A program made the position numbers and the translations under genes. 64,000 nt of DNA from CALVGQ01 sp964368495 (GTDB lineage: Bacteria; Bacillota_I; Bacilli_A; Erysipelotrichales; Erysipelotrichaceae). Every line of letters starts with the position of its first letter. Position 1 is the stretch's first letter. Location: assembly GCA_964368495.1 (NCBI GenBank), contig CAYJAJ010000005.1, positions 1 through 64,000 on the forward strand. Direction: 5' to 3'. Under the pieces are notes generated by a model that was given only the letters and a program-made list of their open reading frames with translations, was not told where the DNA came from and ran no database searches. This document shows, one piece after another, positions 18,777 to 27,809 of this stretch.

Positions 18777-21713
18777 ATGTTTTTAAAACGAGTTGAAATG
18801 CAGGGATTTAAGTCATTTGCAGATAAAGTTGTTATCTCTTTTGATCATCCAATTACAGGTGTTGTTGGACCTAATGGTTGTGGTAAAAGTAATATTACAG
18901 ATGCTATTCGTTGGGTATTAGGGGAACAGTCTGTTAAATCACTTCGTGGAAATACTATGACAGATGTTATTTTTGCAGGAAGCGCTGATCGCAAAATGAT
19001 TAATCTTGCAGAAGTTACTTTAGTTTTTGATAATTCAAAGAAACATTTAAATAGTGAAAAAGATGAAATTGAAGTTACAAGAAGAATCTATCGAAATGGA
19101 GCAGATGCTGAATATTTAATAAATCGAGTTCCATGTCGATTAAAAGATATTATAGAATTAATTTTAGATACAGGTCTTGGAAAAGACTCTTTATCGATGA
19201 TTACACAAGGGAATATTTCTTCATTTGCAGAAGCGAAACCCTCTGATCGTCGTGCAATTTTTGAAGAGGCTGCTGGAGTTAGTAAATATAAGAAAAGAAA
19301 AGTTGAATCCTTGTCAAAACTTGAAAGAACAAATAATAATCTTGAAAGAGTTCAAGATATAGTGAATGAACTTGAAAGACAAGTGAGCCCTCTTAAAAGG
19401 CAAGCAAAAAAAGCTGAAATTTATAAAGAGAAAAAAGAACGACTTAAAGAGATTGAAATTGCTGTTCTTGTAAATGATATCAATCAATTAAATAATGAAA
19501 TTGAAGAAGCAAAAGCATCACTTTTTGAAATTGAATCACAAAGTGTCATTCATACTACATCGATACAAGTTCATGAAACTGCAGTAATAGAATCTAAAAA
19601 GGAGTTATCTCTTCTTGATTCACAAATCAATAAGCTTCAAGAAGATTTAATGGCAACAATCAATGAGATTCAAACGCTTGAGACAAGAAAAATCGAGCTT
19701 GATGAGAAAAGAAAATATGCGATTGAAGTAGGAAATGCAGAAGAGAAAGCAAAAGAGTTATCTGTTTTATTAGAAGAAGCGAAAATAGAATATGAAGATA
19801 GAAGAGGTCGTTTTGAACAGCTTAATATAGATATTAAGCTATTGACTACTGAACTGAGTTCTACTGCAATGAAGCTTGCAGATTCTACACAAAAAAGTGA
19901 AGAAGAATCAATGAAGCTTCGCCGTATGCAAAATCGCCAAGATGTCCTTGAAAACTTAATTAAAGAACCCTTTAATTCCCAAGCTGGAGTTAAGTCAATT
20001 ATGGAGAATCAAAATTATTTTCATGGAGTTTGGGGTGTTGTTGCACAATCATTAAAACCAAATGATGGCTATGAGGAAGCGATTGGTGTTGCTCTTGGTG
20101 GGGCAATGTACAACATCGTTACAGTTGATGAAACGGCTGCACGAGAGTGTATTTCATTTTTAAAGAAAAATAAAAGCGGTCGTGCCACATTCTTACCTGC
20201 TAGAGTTTGCAAAAGCAGAAACATTAAACAAGATCATCAAATCATTTGTAACAATTCAAAAGGATATTTAGGTAACGCAGCACAGTTCATCACTTGCGAA
20301 GAACGTTTTAACATCGTTAGTGAAAATTTGCTTCAAAATGTTATTGTGTGTGACACTTTAGAGAACGGAAATCATTTAGCTGATTTATTACAGTTTAATT
20401 ACAAGATTGTAACGCTTGATGGAGACGTTATTCACCGTGGCGGATCAATGACTGGTGGTAAAGCACGCAATTCTACATCCATTATTTCTGCTGAAAAAGA
20501 ATTAGCAGATGTAAAAGAAAATATTGTTTCATTTACTGCATCATATGAACTTGCTTTAAAAGAGTTGTCAACAATGAGACAACAACGAACAAATTTAGAG
20601 AGCCAACTTATGGAAAAGCGTATTGGTATTGCCAATGTAGAACCAGTTCTTGAGGCTAAAAGAGCGAAATATGAACGTTTAAAAAATGATTATGAAACTT
20701 TAATTCCTGATGCTGATAACACTCCTGTAGAAAGCTTTAGTGATTCATTAATCATTCAGCTTAATAATGCTTATTCAAAAAGAGATGAAATTACTACTTC
20801 TATTAAGGTAAAACGTGAATCTCGTGTTAAGTTGAATTCAGATACTGAGCGTAAAGAACAACAAATTCGCTCAATAAGAAAAGAATTAAATGTGATTGCA
20901 GCTAAAGAAAAAGAAATTGAAATTGATAGTGCACGCTTATCTACTCGATTAGAAAATTCACTACTTCGATTAACTAGTGAGTATCAGTTAACTTATGAGT
21001 TTGCAAAAACAAAAGTAATTGAAGAAGAATTTGATAATGCTAAAGAAGAAGTTATTAAATTAAGGCAAGAAATTGAAGCATTAGGAAATGTTAATATGAA
21101 TGCACCAGAAGAGTATACAGAAGTAAATGAACGCTATGAATTTATTTCCAAACAGATGAACGATTTAATTGAAAGCCGTGATAAAATTTTAAATGCTATT
21201 GATGAAATGGATGAAATCATGGTCAAAATGTTTAAAGAAATGTTTGATAAAATCAACAATGAGCTTAATGAAACATTCAGAGTCTTATTTGGTGGCGGAA
21301 AAGCAAAATTAATTTTAGAAAATCCTGATGATTTACTAAATACTGGTGTTGATATTGATGTGCAGCCTCCGGGAAAACAAGTTCAAAATATTCGTCTTTT
21401 TTCAGGGGGAGAAAAAAGCTTGATTGCGATTTGTGTGCTTTTCTCAATACTAAAAGTTCGTCATATTCCTTTATGTATTTTTGATGAGGTAGAAGCTGCA
21501 CTTGATCAAGGTAATGTTGAACGTGTTGCGAAATATTTGAAGAATTTCAAGGAAAACTCCCAGTTTATTGTCGTTACCCATCGTCCAGGGACAATGGAGC
21601 AATGCGATGTATTATATGGTGTTACAATGCAAAAACAAGGAGTTTCACAAATGTTAAAAGTAGAACTTAAAGATGCCGTATCAATGGCTGAAGAAAGTGA
21701 GAGTGCAAATTAG
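18777..21713 (+). CDS. smc: Chromosome segregation protein SMC, short-armed
   Basis: This 978-residue condensin ATPase is complete at both ends. The N-terminal head has Walker A GPNGCGKSNIT at residues 31-41. The first coiled coil is about 165-395 and the hinge about 400-562, with GGSMTGGK at its end. The second coil is about 563-800. The C-terminal head has signature LFSGGEKSLIA at 874-884 and Walker B CIFDEVEAALD at 900-910. Typical bacterial SMCs are about 1150-1190 residues, and the deficit of about 200 is shared nearly equally by the two arms, so the rod is shorter but consistent. SMC with ScpAB organises and separates sister chromosomes. ftsY follows with a one-base overlap. The usual upstream rnc is absent. 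Confidence 0.95.
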   Translation: MFLKRVEMQGFKSFADKVVISFDHPITGVVGPNGCGKSNITDAIRWVLGEQSVKSLRGNTMTDVIFAGSADRKMINLAEVTLVFDNSKKHLNSEKDEIEVTRRIYRNGADAEYLINRVPCRLKDIIELILDTGLGKDSLSMITQGNISSFAEAKPSDRRAIFEEAAGVSKYKKRKVESLSKLERTNNNLERVQDIVNELERQVSPLKRQAKKAEIYKEKKERLKEIEIAVLVNDINQLNNEIEEAKASLFEIESQSVIHTTSIQVHETAVIESKKELSLLDSQINKLQEDLMATINEIQTLETRKIELDEKRKYAIEVGNAEEKAKELSVLLEEAKIEYEDRRGRFEQLNIDIKLLTTELSSTAMKLADSTQKSEEESMKLRRMQNRQDVLENLIKEPFNSQAGVKSIMENQNYFHGVWGVVAQSLKPNDGYEEAIGVALGGAMYNIVTVDETAARECISFLKKNKSGRATFLPARVCKSRNIKQDHQIICNNSKGYLGNAAQFITCEERFNIVSENLLQNVIVCDTLENGNHLADLLQFNYKIVTLDGDVIHRGGSMTGGKARNSTSIISAEKELADVKENIVSFTASYELALKELSTMRQQRTNLESQLMEKRIGIANVEPVLEAKRAKYERLKNDYETLIPDADNTPVESFSDSLIIQLNNAYSKRDEITTSIKVKRESRVKLNSDTERKEQQIRSIRKELNVIAAKEKEIEIDSARLSTRLENSLLRLTSEYQLTYEFAKTKVIEEEFDNAKEEVIKLRQEIEALGNVNMNAPEEYTEVNERYEFISKQMNDLIESRDKILNAIDEMDEIMVKMFKEMFDKINNELNETFRVLFGGGKAKLILENPDDLLNTGVDIDVQPPGKQVQNIRLFSGGEKSLIAICVLFSILKVRHIPLCIFDEVEAALDQGNVERVAKYLKNFKENSQFIVVTHRPGTMEQCDVLYGVTMQKQGVSQMLKVELKDAVSMAEESESAN

Positions 21714-22687
21714 TGGGATTTTTTGATAAACTAAAACAAGCGTTTAGTACAAAAGATGACAGTGATAAATATTTAACAGGATTTAGTAAGACAAAAGAAT
21801 CATTCGCATCAAAACTTAGTAAGTTTGCATTTGGATTTAATGGAATCAGCGATGAATTTTTAGAAGAGTTGATGATTGTTTTGTTAGAGAGTGATGTAGG
21901 AATTGAAACAGCTGATAAAATTTGCGAATCATGTAAAGAAAAGGCAAAATCAATTCATAATATCTCATTTGATGAAGTTTGTGATTGTTTAGTAGAAACA
22001 ATGATGGAACTATATAGCGATGAGGACAGTCAGAGTATTGAATTTGTTGAAGGTGGGTGCACAGTTATATTGCTTGTAGGAGTCAATGGAAGTGGAAAAA
22101 CTACAACTTGTGCTAAGCTTGCGAAGAGATACAAAGATGAGGGAAAAAAAGTAGCAGTGGTTGCTGCAGATACATTTAGAGCAGGGGCAGTTGATCAACT
22201 TAAAAATTGGGCAATGAAATTAGACATCGAGTGTGTCAGTAAAGATGGTTTTAAAGATCCTAGTAGTGTTCTTGTTGAAGGATGTCGCTATGCAAAAGAA
22301 AACAACATCGATGTTCTTCTTTGTGATACTGCTGGACGCTTACAAAACAAAACAAATTTAATGAATGAACTATCTAAAATGAGACGAGTAATCAGTAAAG
22401 AAATACCGAATGCTCCACATCATGTGTGGCTAGTTCTTGATAGTAACACAGGACAAAATGGACTATCACAAGCTAAGTTATTTAAAGAGGCAACTGAAGT
22501 AAGCGGTCTGATTTTAACCAAGATGGATGGAACTGCAAAGGGTGGAATAATTTTGGCAATTAAGGACAGTTTAAACTTACCAGTGCATTTCATTGGACTT
22601 GGTGAAAAAGAAGATGATTTAAGACCATTTGACCTTGAATTATATGTTTATAGCATTACTGAAGGTATTAGAAATGACACTGAGTAA
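21713..22687 (+). CDS. ftsY: Signal recognition particle receptor FtsY
   Basis: This 324-residue SRP GTPase has an N domain (about residues 1-110). Its G domain carries GVNGSGKTTTCAKLA near 122, VAADTFRAGAVDQLK near 149, DTAGRLQNKTNLM near 205 and TKMDGTAKGG near 268. It docks SRP-ribosome complexes to the membrane. The long acidic A domain is missing, as in many Firmicutes. The start is GTG, overlapping the smc stop (TAGTG). ylxM starts inside its end. The partner gene ffh is not in this window. Confidence 0.96.
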   Translation: MGFFDKLKQAFSTKDDSDKYLTGFSKTKESFASKLSKFAFGFNGISDEFLEELMIVLLESDVGIETADKICESCKEKAKSIHNISFDEVCDCLVETMMELYSDEDSQSIEFVEGGCTVILLVGVNGSGKTTTCAKLAKRYKDEGKKVAVVAADTFRAGAVDQLKNWAMKLDIECVSKDGFKDPSSVLVEGCRYAKENNIDVLLCDTAGRLQNKTNLMNELSKMRRVISKEIPNAPHHVWLVLDSNTGQNGLSQAKLFKEATEVSGLILTKMDGTAKGGIILAIKDSLNLPVHFIGLGEKEDDLRPFDLELYVYSITEGIRNDTE

Positions 22688-22991
22688 AACAAATCGAGTA
22701 AATAAACTATTTGATATATATGGTTGTTTATTAACAAGCAAACAGCAAGAGATTATTGAATACTATTACTTAGATAATTACTCATATTCTGAAATTGCTG
22801 AAAATTTGTCGATTACACGAGCTGCCGTTTATGATGCAATTAAAAAAGCAGAGAAAAGTTTAGAAGACTATGAAAGTAAGATGCTTTTATTGAATAATTA
22901 TTTAATAAGAGTTGAGTGTTATAAAAAATTACTTGATTTAAATATCGACGAAGTAACAAAATTAGTCAATGAGTGTATAGAAACTGAATAA
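22674..22991 (+). CDS. ylxM: YlxM family DNA-binding protein
   Basis: This 105-residue helix-turn-helix protein has the sigma-70 region 4-like core YYYLDNYSYSEIAENLSITRAAVYDAIKKAEKSLEDYE (given here by family; key part ISRAAV-like near residues 43-60), followed by a helical tail. YlxM usually lies between ftsY and ffh in the SRP operon and is thought to modulate it. ATG 22674 overlaps the ftsY stop by 14 bases; an upstream in-frame ATG would lie further inside ftsY. Here ffh does not follow; ackA does. Confidence 0.85.
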   Translation: MTLSKTNRVNKLFDIYGCLLTSKQQEIIEYYYLDNYSYSEIAENLSITRAAVYDAIKKAEKSLEDYESKMLLLNNYLIRVECYKKLLDLNIDEVTKLVNECIETE

Positions 22992-23004
22992 GGAGGAAGA
23001 GTAA

Positions 23005-24204
23005 ATGAGTATTAAAATTATTTCAGTTAATGCTGGTTCATCATCATTAAAGTTTCAACTTTACAATATGCCAAGTGAAGAAGTGCTTTGTTCTGGTATT
23101 TTTGAGAGAATTGGTTTTGAAGAAGGAATTTTTACAATCAAAGTTAATGGTGAAAAAATAACAAAAAATACAAGAATAAGCAATCATAATGAAGCGGTTG
23201 TCTTGCTACTTGATGCACTAATTAGTTACAAAGTTGTGGAAAGTTTAGATGAGATTAAAGGTGCAGGACATCGTGTAGTTCAAGGAAGTGATTATTTTAA
23301 AGAAAGTTGTATCGCAACTGATGAGAACCTAGATTTAGTTTTAAAGTTTGCAGAACTTGCACCACTCCATAATAAACCAAATGCTGGCGGATGTATTGCC
23401 TTTAAAAAAGAACTTCCAAATTGTGTAAATACCTTTGTTTTTGATACAGCCTTTCATCAGACAATGACTCCTGAATCGTACATGTATGCTGTTCCATATA
23501 GTTGGTATGAAGATTATAAAGTTCGTCGTTATGGAGCACATGGAACATCTCATTTTTATGTATCAAATCGTGTTGCACAATTGATGAATAAAAATATCAA
23601 AGATTTGAAGATAATTACGTGTCATCTTGGTAATGGTGCTTCTATTTCAGCAGTTAAAGGTGGAATTTGTGTAAATACTTCAATGGGCTTTACTCCTCTT
23701 GCTGGAATTATGATGGGAACTCGTAGTGGAGATATTGATCCTGCAATTATTCCATTTGTAATGAAGAAAACAGGAATGAATGCGGATGAAGTCGTAAATG
23801 ATTTGAATAAGAAATCAGGGATGTTAGGAATAAGCGGTATTTCAGCAGATGCTCGAGATATTGAAGAAGCGATTTCAAATGGAAACAAACGAGCAGAACT
23901 AACTCATGATGTTTATGTAAACCGTATTATTAATGTAGTAGGGGGATATGTAATGCAAATGGGTGGTGTTGATGTAATTGTATTTACTGCAGGCTTAGGG
24001 GAAAATGCAACAACAATTCGTGCTAAAATATTGGATGCCATGAAAGAACATTTAAGTTTAGTTGTTGATAGACAATTGAATGATAAAACACATGGTGACG
24101 AAGTTTGTTTATCAAAACCCGAATCCAAAGTTCAAGTATGGGTTGTACCTACAAATGAAGAATTAGTGATTGCACGCGATACCTATCGCATAATTGGAGA
24201 ATGA
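23005..24204 (+). CDS. ackA: Acetate kinase
   Basis: This 399-residue ASKHA-fold kinase begins with ISVNAGSSSLKFQLY. It has FDTAFHQTM near residue 147, GAHGTSHFYVS near 176, HLGNGASISAV near 207 and the late FTAGLGENA near 326. It makes ATP and acetate from acetyl phosphate in fermentation. AAGGAGG lies nine bases before the ATG. It follows ylxM by 13 bases and overlaps the start of the DHH gene. pta is not in the window. Confidence 0.96.
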   Translation: MSIKIISVNAGSSSLKFQLYNMPSEEVLCSGIFERIGFEEGIFTIKVNGEKITKNTRISNHNEAVVLLLDALISYKVVESLDEIKGAGHRVVQGSDYFKESCIATDENLDLVLKFAELAPLHNKPNAGGCIAFKKELPNCVNTFVFDTAFHQTMTPESYMYAVPYSWYEDYKVRRYGAHGTSHFYVSNRVAQLMNKNIKDLKIITCHLGNGASISAVKGGICVNTSMGFTPLAGIMMGTRSGDIDPAIIPFVMKKTGMNADEVVNDLNKKSGMLGISGISADARDIEEAISNGNKRAELTHDVYVNRIINVVGGYVMQMGGVDVIVFTAGLGENATTIRAKILDAMKEHLSLVVDRQLNDKTHGDEVCLSKPESKVQVWVVPTNEELVIARDTYRIIGE

Positions 24205-25127
24205 ATATGTTTGAAGGATTATTAAATTTTATTGAAGAATTCAATACAGTTACATTGTTTCGCCACATAAACGAAGATAATGATGCTCTGGGAAGTCAAT
24301 TTGCACTTAAATACTGGATACTTGAAAATTATCCAAATAAAAATGTATACGTGCTTGGAGAACGAACAGGACTTTCATATTATGAGCAAAGTGATATAGT
24401 AGATGACACGATTATTGAAGAAAGTTTAGCCATTGTTTTAGATTGTGCTAATTCTGCACGAGTTGATGATCAGCGATTTTTAACTGCGAAAAAAATACTT
24501 TCTATAGATCATCATCCATATCAAGATAACTTTATGGATAAAGAATATCGCTTTGTCAATTATGCAGCAACTTGTGAAATACTTACTGAATTTTTTCATC
24601 TTGAAAATAAAGCATTTTCTACACGTGTAGCTACATGTTTATATCGTGGTCTTATATCAGATACCATTTCTTTTAAAACAAGAAGTACAACATCTAATAC
24701 TCTTAAAATGGCCTCTTTGTTGTGTGAGAAGGGAATTGATATTAGTTTATGTAATGAAGAAGTGTTCGACATTAGTTTAAATGCATTTGTTGTTTCAAAT
24801 GAGCTCAAAAGTAAGGCAATTATAAAAGAGAGTGGTTTAGTATATTGTGTTGTTACATTTGAAGAACTAGAAAAATACAATCTGACTGCTCAACAAGTTA
24901 AAGAAATGGTTTTCATTTTTCAAGGTGTTGAAGAAATTAAAATATGGGCTATTTTTACAGAAGTGAAACCAAATATATTCAATGGATCATTAAGAAGCAA
25001 ACAAAAAACAATCAATGAAATTGCCATGAAATACGGTGGTGGTGGTCACGCACTTGCTTGCGGTATTAAGAATTTGACACTTGACCAATTAAATAATTGT
25101 ATCGATGATTTAGAAGAACTATTATGA
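24201..25127 (+). CDS. nrnA: DHH/DHHA1 phosphoesterase, NrnA-like
   Basis: This 308-residue protein has the DHH-domain motifs NEDNDALGSQ near residue 22, VLDCANSARVD near 81 and DHHPY near 103, and the C-terminal DHHA1 motif GGGGHALACG near 278. Family members degrade nano-RNAs and dephosphorylate pAp, or degrade cyclic dinucleotide products such as pApA. Length favours NrnA over GdpP, and there are no membrane or PAS parts. ATG 24201 overlaps the ackA stop (ATGA); a second ATG two codons on is equally well placed. Confidence 0.85.
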   Translation: MNMFEGLLNFIEEFNTVTLFRHINEDNDALGSQFALKYWILENYPNKNVYVLGERTGLSYYEQSDIVDDTIIEESLAIVLDCANSARVDDQRFLTAKKILSIDHHPYQDNFMDKEYRFVNYAATCEILTEFFHLENKAFSTRVATCLYRGLISDTISFKTRSTTSNTLKMASLLCEKGIDISLCNEEVFDISLNAFVVSNELKSKAIIKESGLVYCVVTFEELEKYNLTAQQVKEMVFIFQGVEEIKIWAIFTEVKPNIFNGSLRSKQKTINEIAMKYGGGGHALACGIKNLTLDQLNNCIDDLEELL

Positions 25128-25161
25128 ATGTTTAAAATGTTATAAAACGCATTATTTAAGC

Positions 25162-25189
25162 TTGAATTTCGTATTGTACATGATATAAT
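25162..25189 (+). promoter_or_regulatory. Sigma-A-type promoter for the HU gene
   Basis: TTGAAT at 25162-25167 and TATAAT at 25184-25189 are separated by 16 bases, with an extended TG at 25181-25182. The start of the HU gene is 24 bases beyond. This is one of the best promoter matches in the window, consistent with an abundant nucleoid protein. Confidence 0.75.
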
Positions 25190-25212
25190 ACTCATATTGG
25201 AGGAATATAAAT

Positions 25213-25497
25213 ATGAACGTAATTAATAAAAAAGTATTAGCAGAAGTAATCGCAACAAAAATGGGTGTAACTAAAAAAGCAGCTACTGAAACTGTTGAAT
25301 TAGTTTTTGAAGAAATTACTAATGGTTTAGCTAATGGAGATAAAGTTGATATTAGCGGATTTGGTAAATTTGAAGTAAAAGAAAGAGCTGAGCGTACAGG
25401 AATTAACCCAGCTACAAAAGAAAAAATTACAGTTCCAGCAACACGCGTACCTGCGTTTAAAGCTGCAAAAGCATTAAAAGAAACTGTTAAAAACTAA
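25213..25497 (+). CDS. hup: HU family DNA-binding protein
   Basis: This 94-residue protein matches HU throughout: N-terminal helices with NKKVLAEVIATKMGVTKK, the GDKVDISGFGKFEVKERAER beta strands and the DNA-intercalating arm with GINPATKEKI and conserved Pro near residue 67. HU bends and compacts DNA. It is monocistronic, with its own promoter, a GGAGG site and a strong terminator. Confidence 0.97.
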   Translation: MNVINKKVLAEVIATKMGVTKKAATETVELVFEEITNGLANGDKVDISGFGKFEVKERAERTGINPATKEKITVPATRVPAFKAAKALKETVKN

Positions 25498-25504
25498 TTT
25501 GTAT

Positions 25505-25532
25505 AGCTAAGTTATTAAACTTAGCTTTTTTT
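25505..25532 (+). terminator. Intrinsic terminator after the HU gene
   Basis: A 9-bp perfect stem AGCTAAGTT, loop ATTA, AACTTAGCT is followed by a run of Ts. It lies eight bases after the HU stop. Confidence 0.93.
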
Positions 25533-25617
25533 AAATATTCACATAAAATTCAGATATCTAATATATTTATCACATAATGTTTTGGTATATTATAATACAT
25601 AAGAAAGAAGGATTAGA

Positions 25618-26283
25618 ATGGATTTATTATTATATATTCTTGCAATTGTTATTGTATTAATTGCACAAGGTAGTGTGCAAGGAGCTTATCAGAAATATCG
25701 TAGAGTTCCTAGTGAACGTAATATGACTGGAGAGCAAGTTGCGCGTAGAATTTTAGATAACAATGGTTTAAACCATGTGCGTATTGAATACGCCACTGGA
25801 ATGTTGGGTGATCATTATGATCCTCGTAGCGAAGTAGTTCGTTTATCTAAGGATGTTTATGATGGTAGTTCAATTGCCTCTGTGTCTATTGCTGCCCATG
25901 AAGTTGGTCATGCAATTCAACATGCTGAAAACTATGGATTCATTGCACTTAGAAACTCAATTTTACCGGTAACACAAATTTCAAGCAATATGGCGTGGCC
26001 AATCTTAATTATGGGACTGTTGTTTAATAGTGGGACAATGCTTTACTTAGGGATATTCTTATTAGTAATCGTATTAATATTTCAGGTTGTTACATTACCA
26101 GTTGAATTTAACGCATCATCACGTGCAATTGTTCAATTAGAAAATGAAGATATTATTTATGGCGATGAAACTAAAGCTTGTAAGAAAATGCTGTCAGCAG
26201 CAGCAATGACTTATGTAGCTGCAGTAGCTGCAGCTGCACTTCAAATACTAAGAATGTTAATTATTGCAAGAAGCAATGATTAA
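25618..26283 (+). CDS. Zinc-dependent membrane metallopeptidase (YugP family)
   Basis: This 221-residue protein has an N-terminal membrane helix and a soluble segment with RRILDNNGLNHVRIE and DPRSEVVRLS. The zinc motif HEVGHAIQH lies near residue 94, and two or three further membrane helices follow. This is the Zn_peptidase_2 (YugP) pattern. Its substrate is unknown; the active site is predicted at the membrane. A TATAAT at 25591-25596 may be its -10 box. A terminator follows, so it is probably monocistronic. Confidence 0.88.
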   Translation: MDLLLYILAIVIVLIAQGSVQGAYQKYRRVPSERNMTGEQVARRILDNNGLNHVRIEYATGMLGDHYDPRSEVVRLSKDVYDGSSIASVSIAAHEVGHAIQHAENYGFIALRNSILPVTQISSNMAWPILIMGLLFNSGTMLYLGIFLLVIVLIFQVVTLPVEFNASSRAIVQLENEDIIYGDETKACKKMLSAAAMTYVAAVAAAALQILRMLIIARSND

Positions 26284-26292
26284 AAATATTAA

Positions 26293-26322
26293 GGTGTTAA
26301 TCAATTTGATTAACATCTTTTT
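26293..26322 (+). terminator. Intrinsic terminator after the YugP-like gene
   Basis: An 11-bp stem, GGTGTTAATCA with TGATTAACATC (one G-T pair), loop ATT, is followed by TTTTTG. It starts nine bases after the stop. Confidence 0.9.
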
Positions 26323-26341
26323 GTTTATTAATAGAAATGAT

Positions 26342-26370
26342 TTGACATTATAATATTGATAAAGTAGTAT
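26342..26370 (+). promoter_or_regulatory. Sigma-A-type promoter for the MATE gene
   Basis: TTGACA at 26342-26347 and TAGTAT at 26365-26370 are separated by 17 bases. The MATE start codon lies 27 bases beyond. The -35 box is a perfect consensus. Confidence 0.65.
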
Positions 26371-26397
26371 TAATAAAGCTTGAAGGAGGGGACTGCT

Positions 26398-27729
26398 ATG
26401 TTAAATCCATTAGCGATTAAAGTAACTTTTTATCGTACTTTAAAATATACATTGCCGACAGTCATTATGATGTTTTTTTTATCGATTTATTCGATGGTAG
26501 ATGGTATTTTTGTATCGAATCTTATTGGCACTGAAGCACTTTCAGCAATTAATATTGTCTATCCAATTATTAATGTTATTATGGCAATAGGTATTATGTT
26601 GGCAACAGGGGGAAGCGCGATTGTTGCAAGACTAATGGGGGAAAGAAAAAATGAAGAAGCTAAGGTCAGTTTCTCAATGATTGTTTATTTTGCAATTCTT
26701 GTTTCTCTTATCATTTCTATTTTAGGAATAGTTTTTATTGAACCTGTATTAATGCTTTTAGGAGCATCAGTAGAAAACTATGCTTATGCCTATGATTATG
26801 CATTTTTAATTTTTGCATTTACTACTTTATTAATGTTACAACTGTTGTTTCAAATTTTTTTTGTAACAGCAGGAAAACCAATGATAGGATTAATAACTAC
26901 AGCATTGGGTGGAATTTGTAACATTGTTTTAGACTACATCTTTATTGCAGAATTTAACATGGGAATTGCTGGTGCTGCTTGTGCTACTGGAATTGGTTAT
27001 GCTATTCCAGGCATTTATGGACTAATTTATTTTATGACCAGTAAGAAATGCAGTTTGACTTTAATTAAGGTTAAGTTCAATAATAAAACTATAATTCAAG
27101 CCTGCACTAATGGATCTTCTGAAATGGTCACAAATCTGTCAGTTGCTTTAACAACTTTTCTATTTAATATCATGACTAAACAATTTTTAGGAGTAGATGG
27201 TATTGCTGCAATTACAATTATATTGTATGCTGAATTTTTCTTAAGTGCCTTATTTATTGGTTACTGCAGTGGAGTTTCACCTTTAATAAGTTATAATTTC
27301 GGGGAAAACAATGTTGCGAATTTAAAAAAGTTGCAAAAAATAAGTTTGGTCTGTATTGGTATTATTTCCATCGGTATGTTTATATGTGCAAATCTTTTAT
27401 CAAGTCAAATTGTCGGCATATTTTCAGCAGAAAACAAGGCAGTTATGGAAATTGCCTTATCTGGTTTAAATCTGTTTTCTTTTGCTTTTTTAATAAAAGG
27501 ATTTAATGCCTATGCATCTGCCTTATTTACAGCGCTATCTAATGGTAAAATATCAGCACTATTATCATTTATTAGGACTTTTGGTTTAATTGCGCCACTC
27601 ATTGTTATTTTACCTAAAATCATAGGTGTAGATGGTATCTGGTTAGCAGTACCACTTGCGGAACTTGTTGCGTTAGGTTTCAGCAGCAGTATTGTATGGA
27701 CTAAGCGTAAGAGTTACCAATATATGTAG
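26398..27729 (+). CDS. MATE family multidrug/Na+ efflux protein
   Basis: This 443-residue protein has 12 predicted membrane segments in two halves. The typical N-terminal YSMVDGIFVSNLIGTEALSAINI and ATGGSAIVARLMG segments are seen, and the second half carries the related YCSGVSPLISYNFGE. MATE proteins export cationic drugs or metabolites in exchange for Na+ or H+; the substrate cannot be read. ATG 26398 follows AAGGAGGGG; the upstream TTG at 26380 would add six residues and precede that site. It is the last gene of the + strand block. Confidence 0.9.
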   Translation: MLNPLAIKVTFYRTLKYTLPTVIMMFFLSIYSMVDGIFVSNLIGTEALSAINIVYPIINVIMAIGIMLATGGSAIVARLMGERKNEEAKVSFSMIVYFAILVSLIISILGIVFIEPVLMLLGASVENYAYAYDYAFLIFAFTTLLMLQLLFQIFFVTAGKPMIGLITTALGGICNIVLDYIFIAEFNMGIAGAACATGIGYAIPGIYGLIYFMTSKKCSLTLIKVKFNNKTIIQACTNGSSEMVTNLSVALTTFLFNIMTKQFLGVDGIAAITIILYAEFFLSALFIGYCSGVSPLISYNFGENNVANLKKLQKISLVCIGIISIGMFICANLLSSQIVGIFSAENKAVMEIALSGLNLFSFAFLIKGFNAYASALFTALSNGKISALLSFIRTFGLIAPLIVILPKIIGVDGIWLAVPLAELVALGFSSSIVWTKRKSYQYM

Positions 27730-27751
27730 CATCAATAAAATAGTGACAAAT

Positions 27752-27784
27752 AAAAGCTCTAATATGTATTATATAGAGCTTTTT
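27752..27784. terminator. Bidirectional intrinsic terminator between MATE and deoB
   Basis: A 10-bp perfect stem AAAAGCTCTA / TAGAGCTTTT encloses a 12-base AT loop. T runs lie on both sides when read in either direction. It separates the converging + and - strand gene blocks. Confidence 0.85.
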
Positions 27785-27809
27785 ATGTGTATCTGATAAT
27801 TAATATATA

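Noticed and set aside
18777..21713. SMC as a deleted pseudogene
   Set aside because: The frame is open, all catalytic motifs and the hinge are present, and the shortening is balanced between arms.
6294..24733. GAGAAGGG octamers as an oriented SpoIIIE loading series
   Set aside because: Only two copies were seen in the left block and none in the right; one is fixed by conserved alaS codons.
24767..24773. A 0A box (TTCGACA) in nrnA
   Set aside because: A single copy within a coding sequence and away from any promoter; expected by chance.
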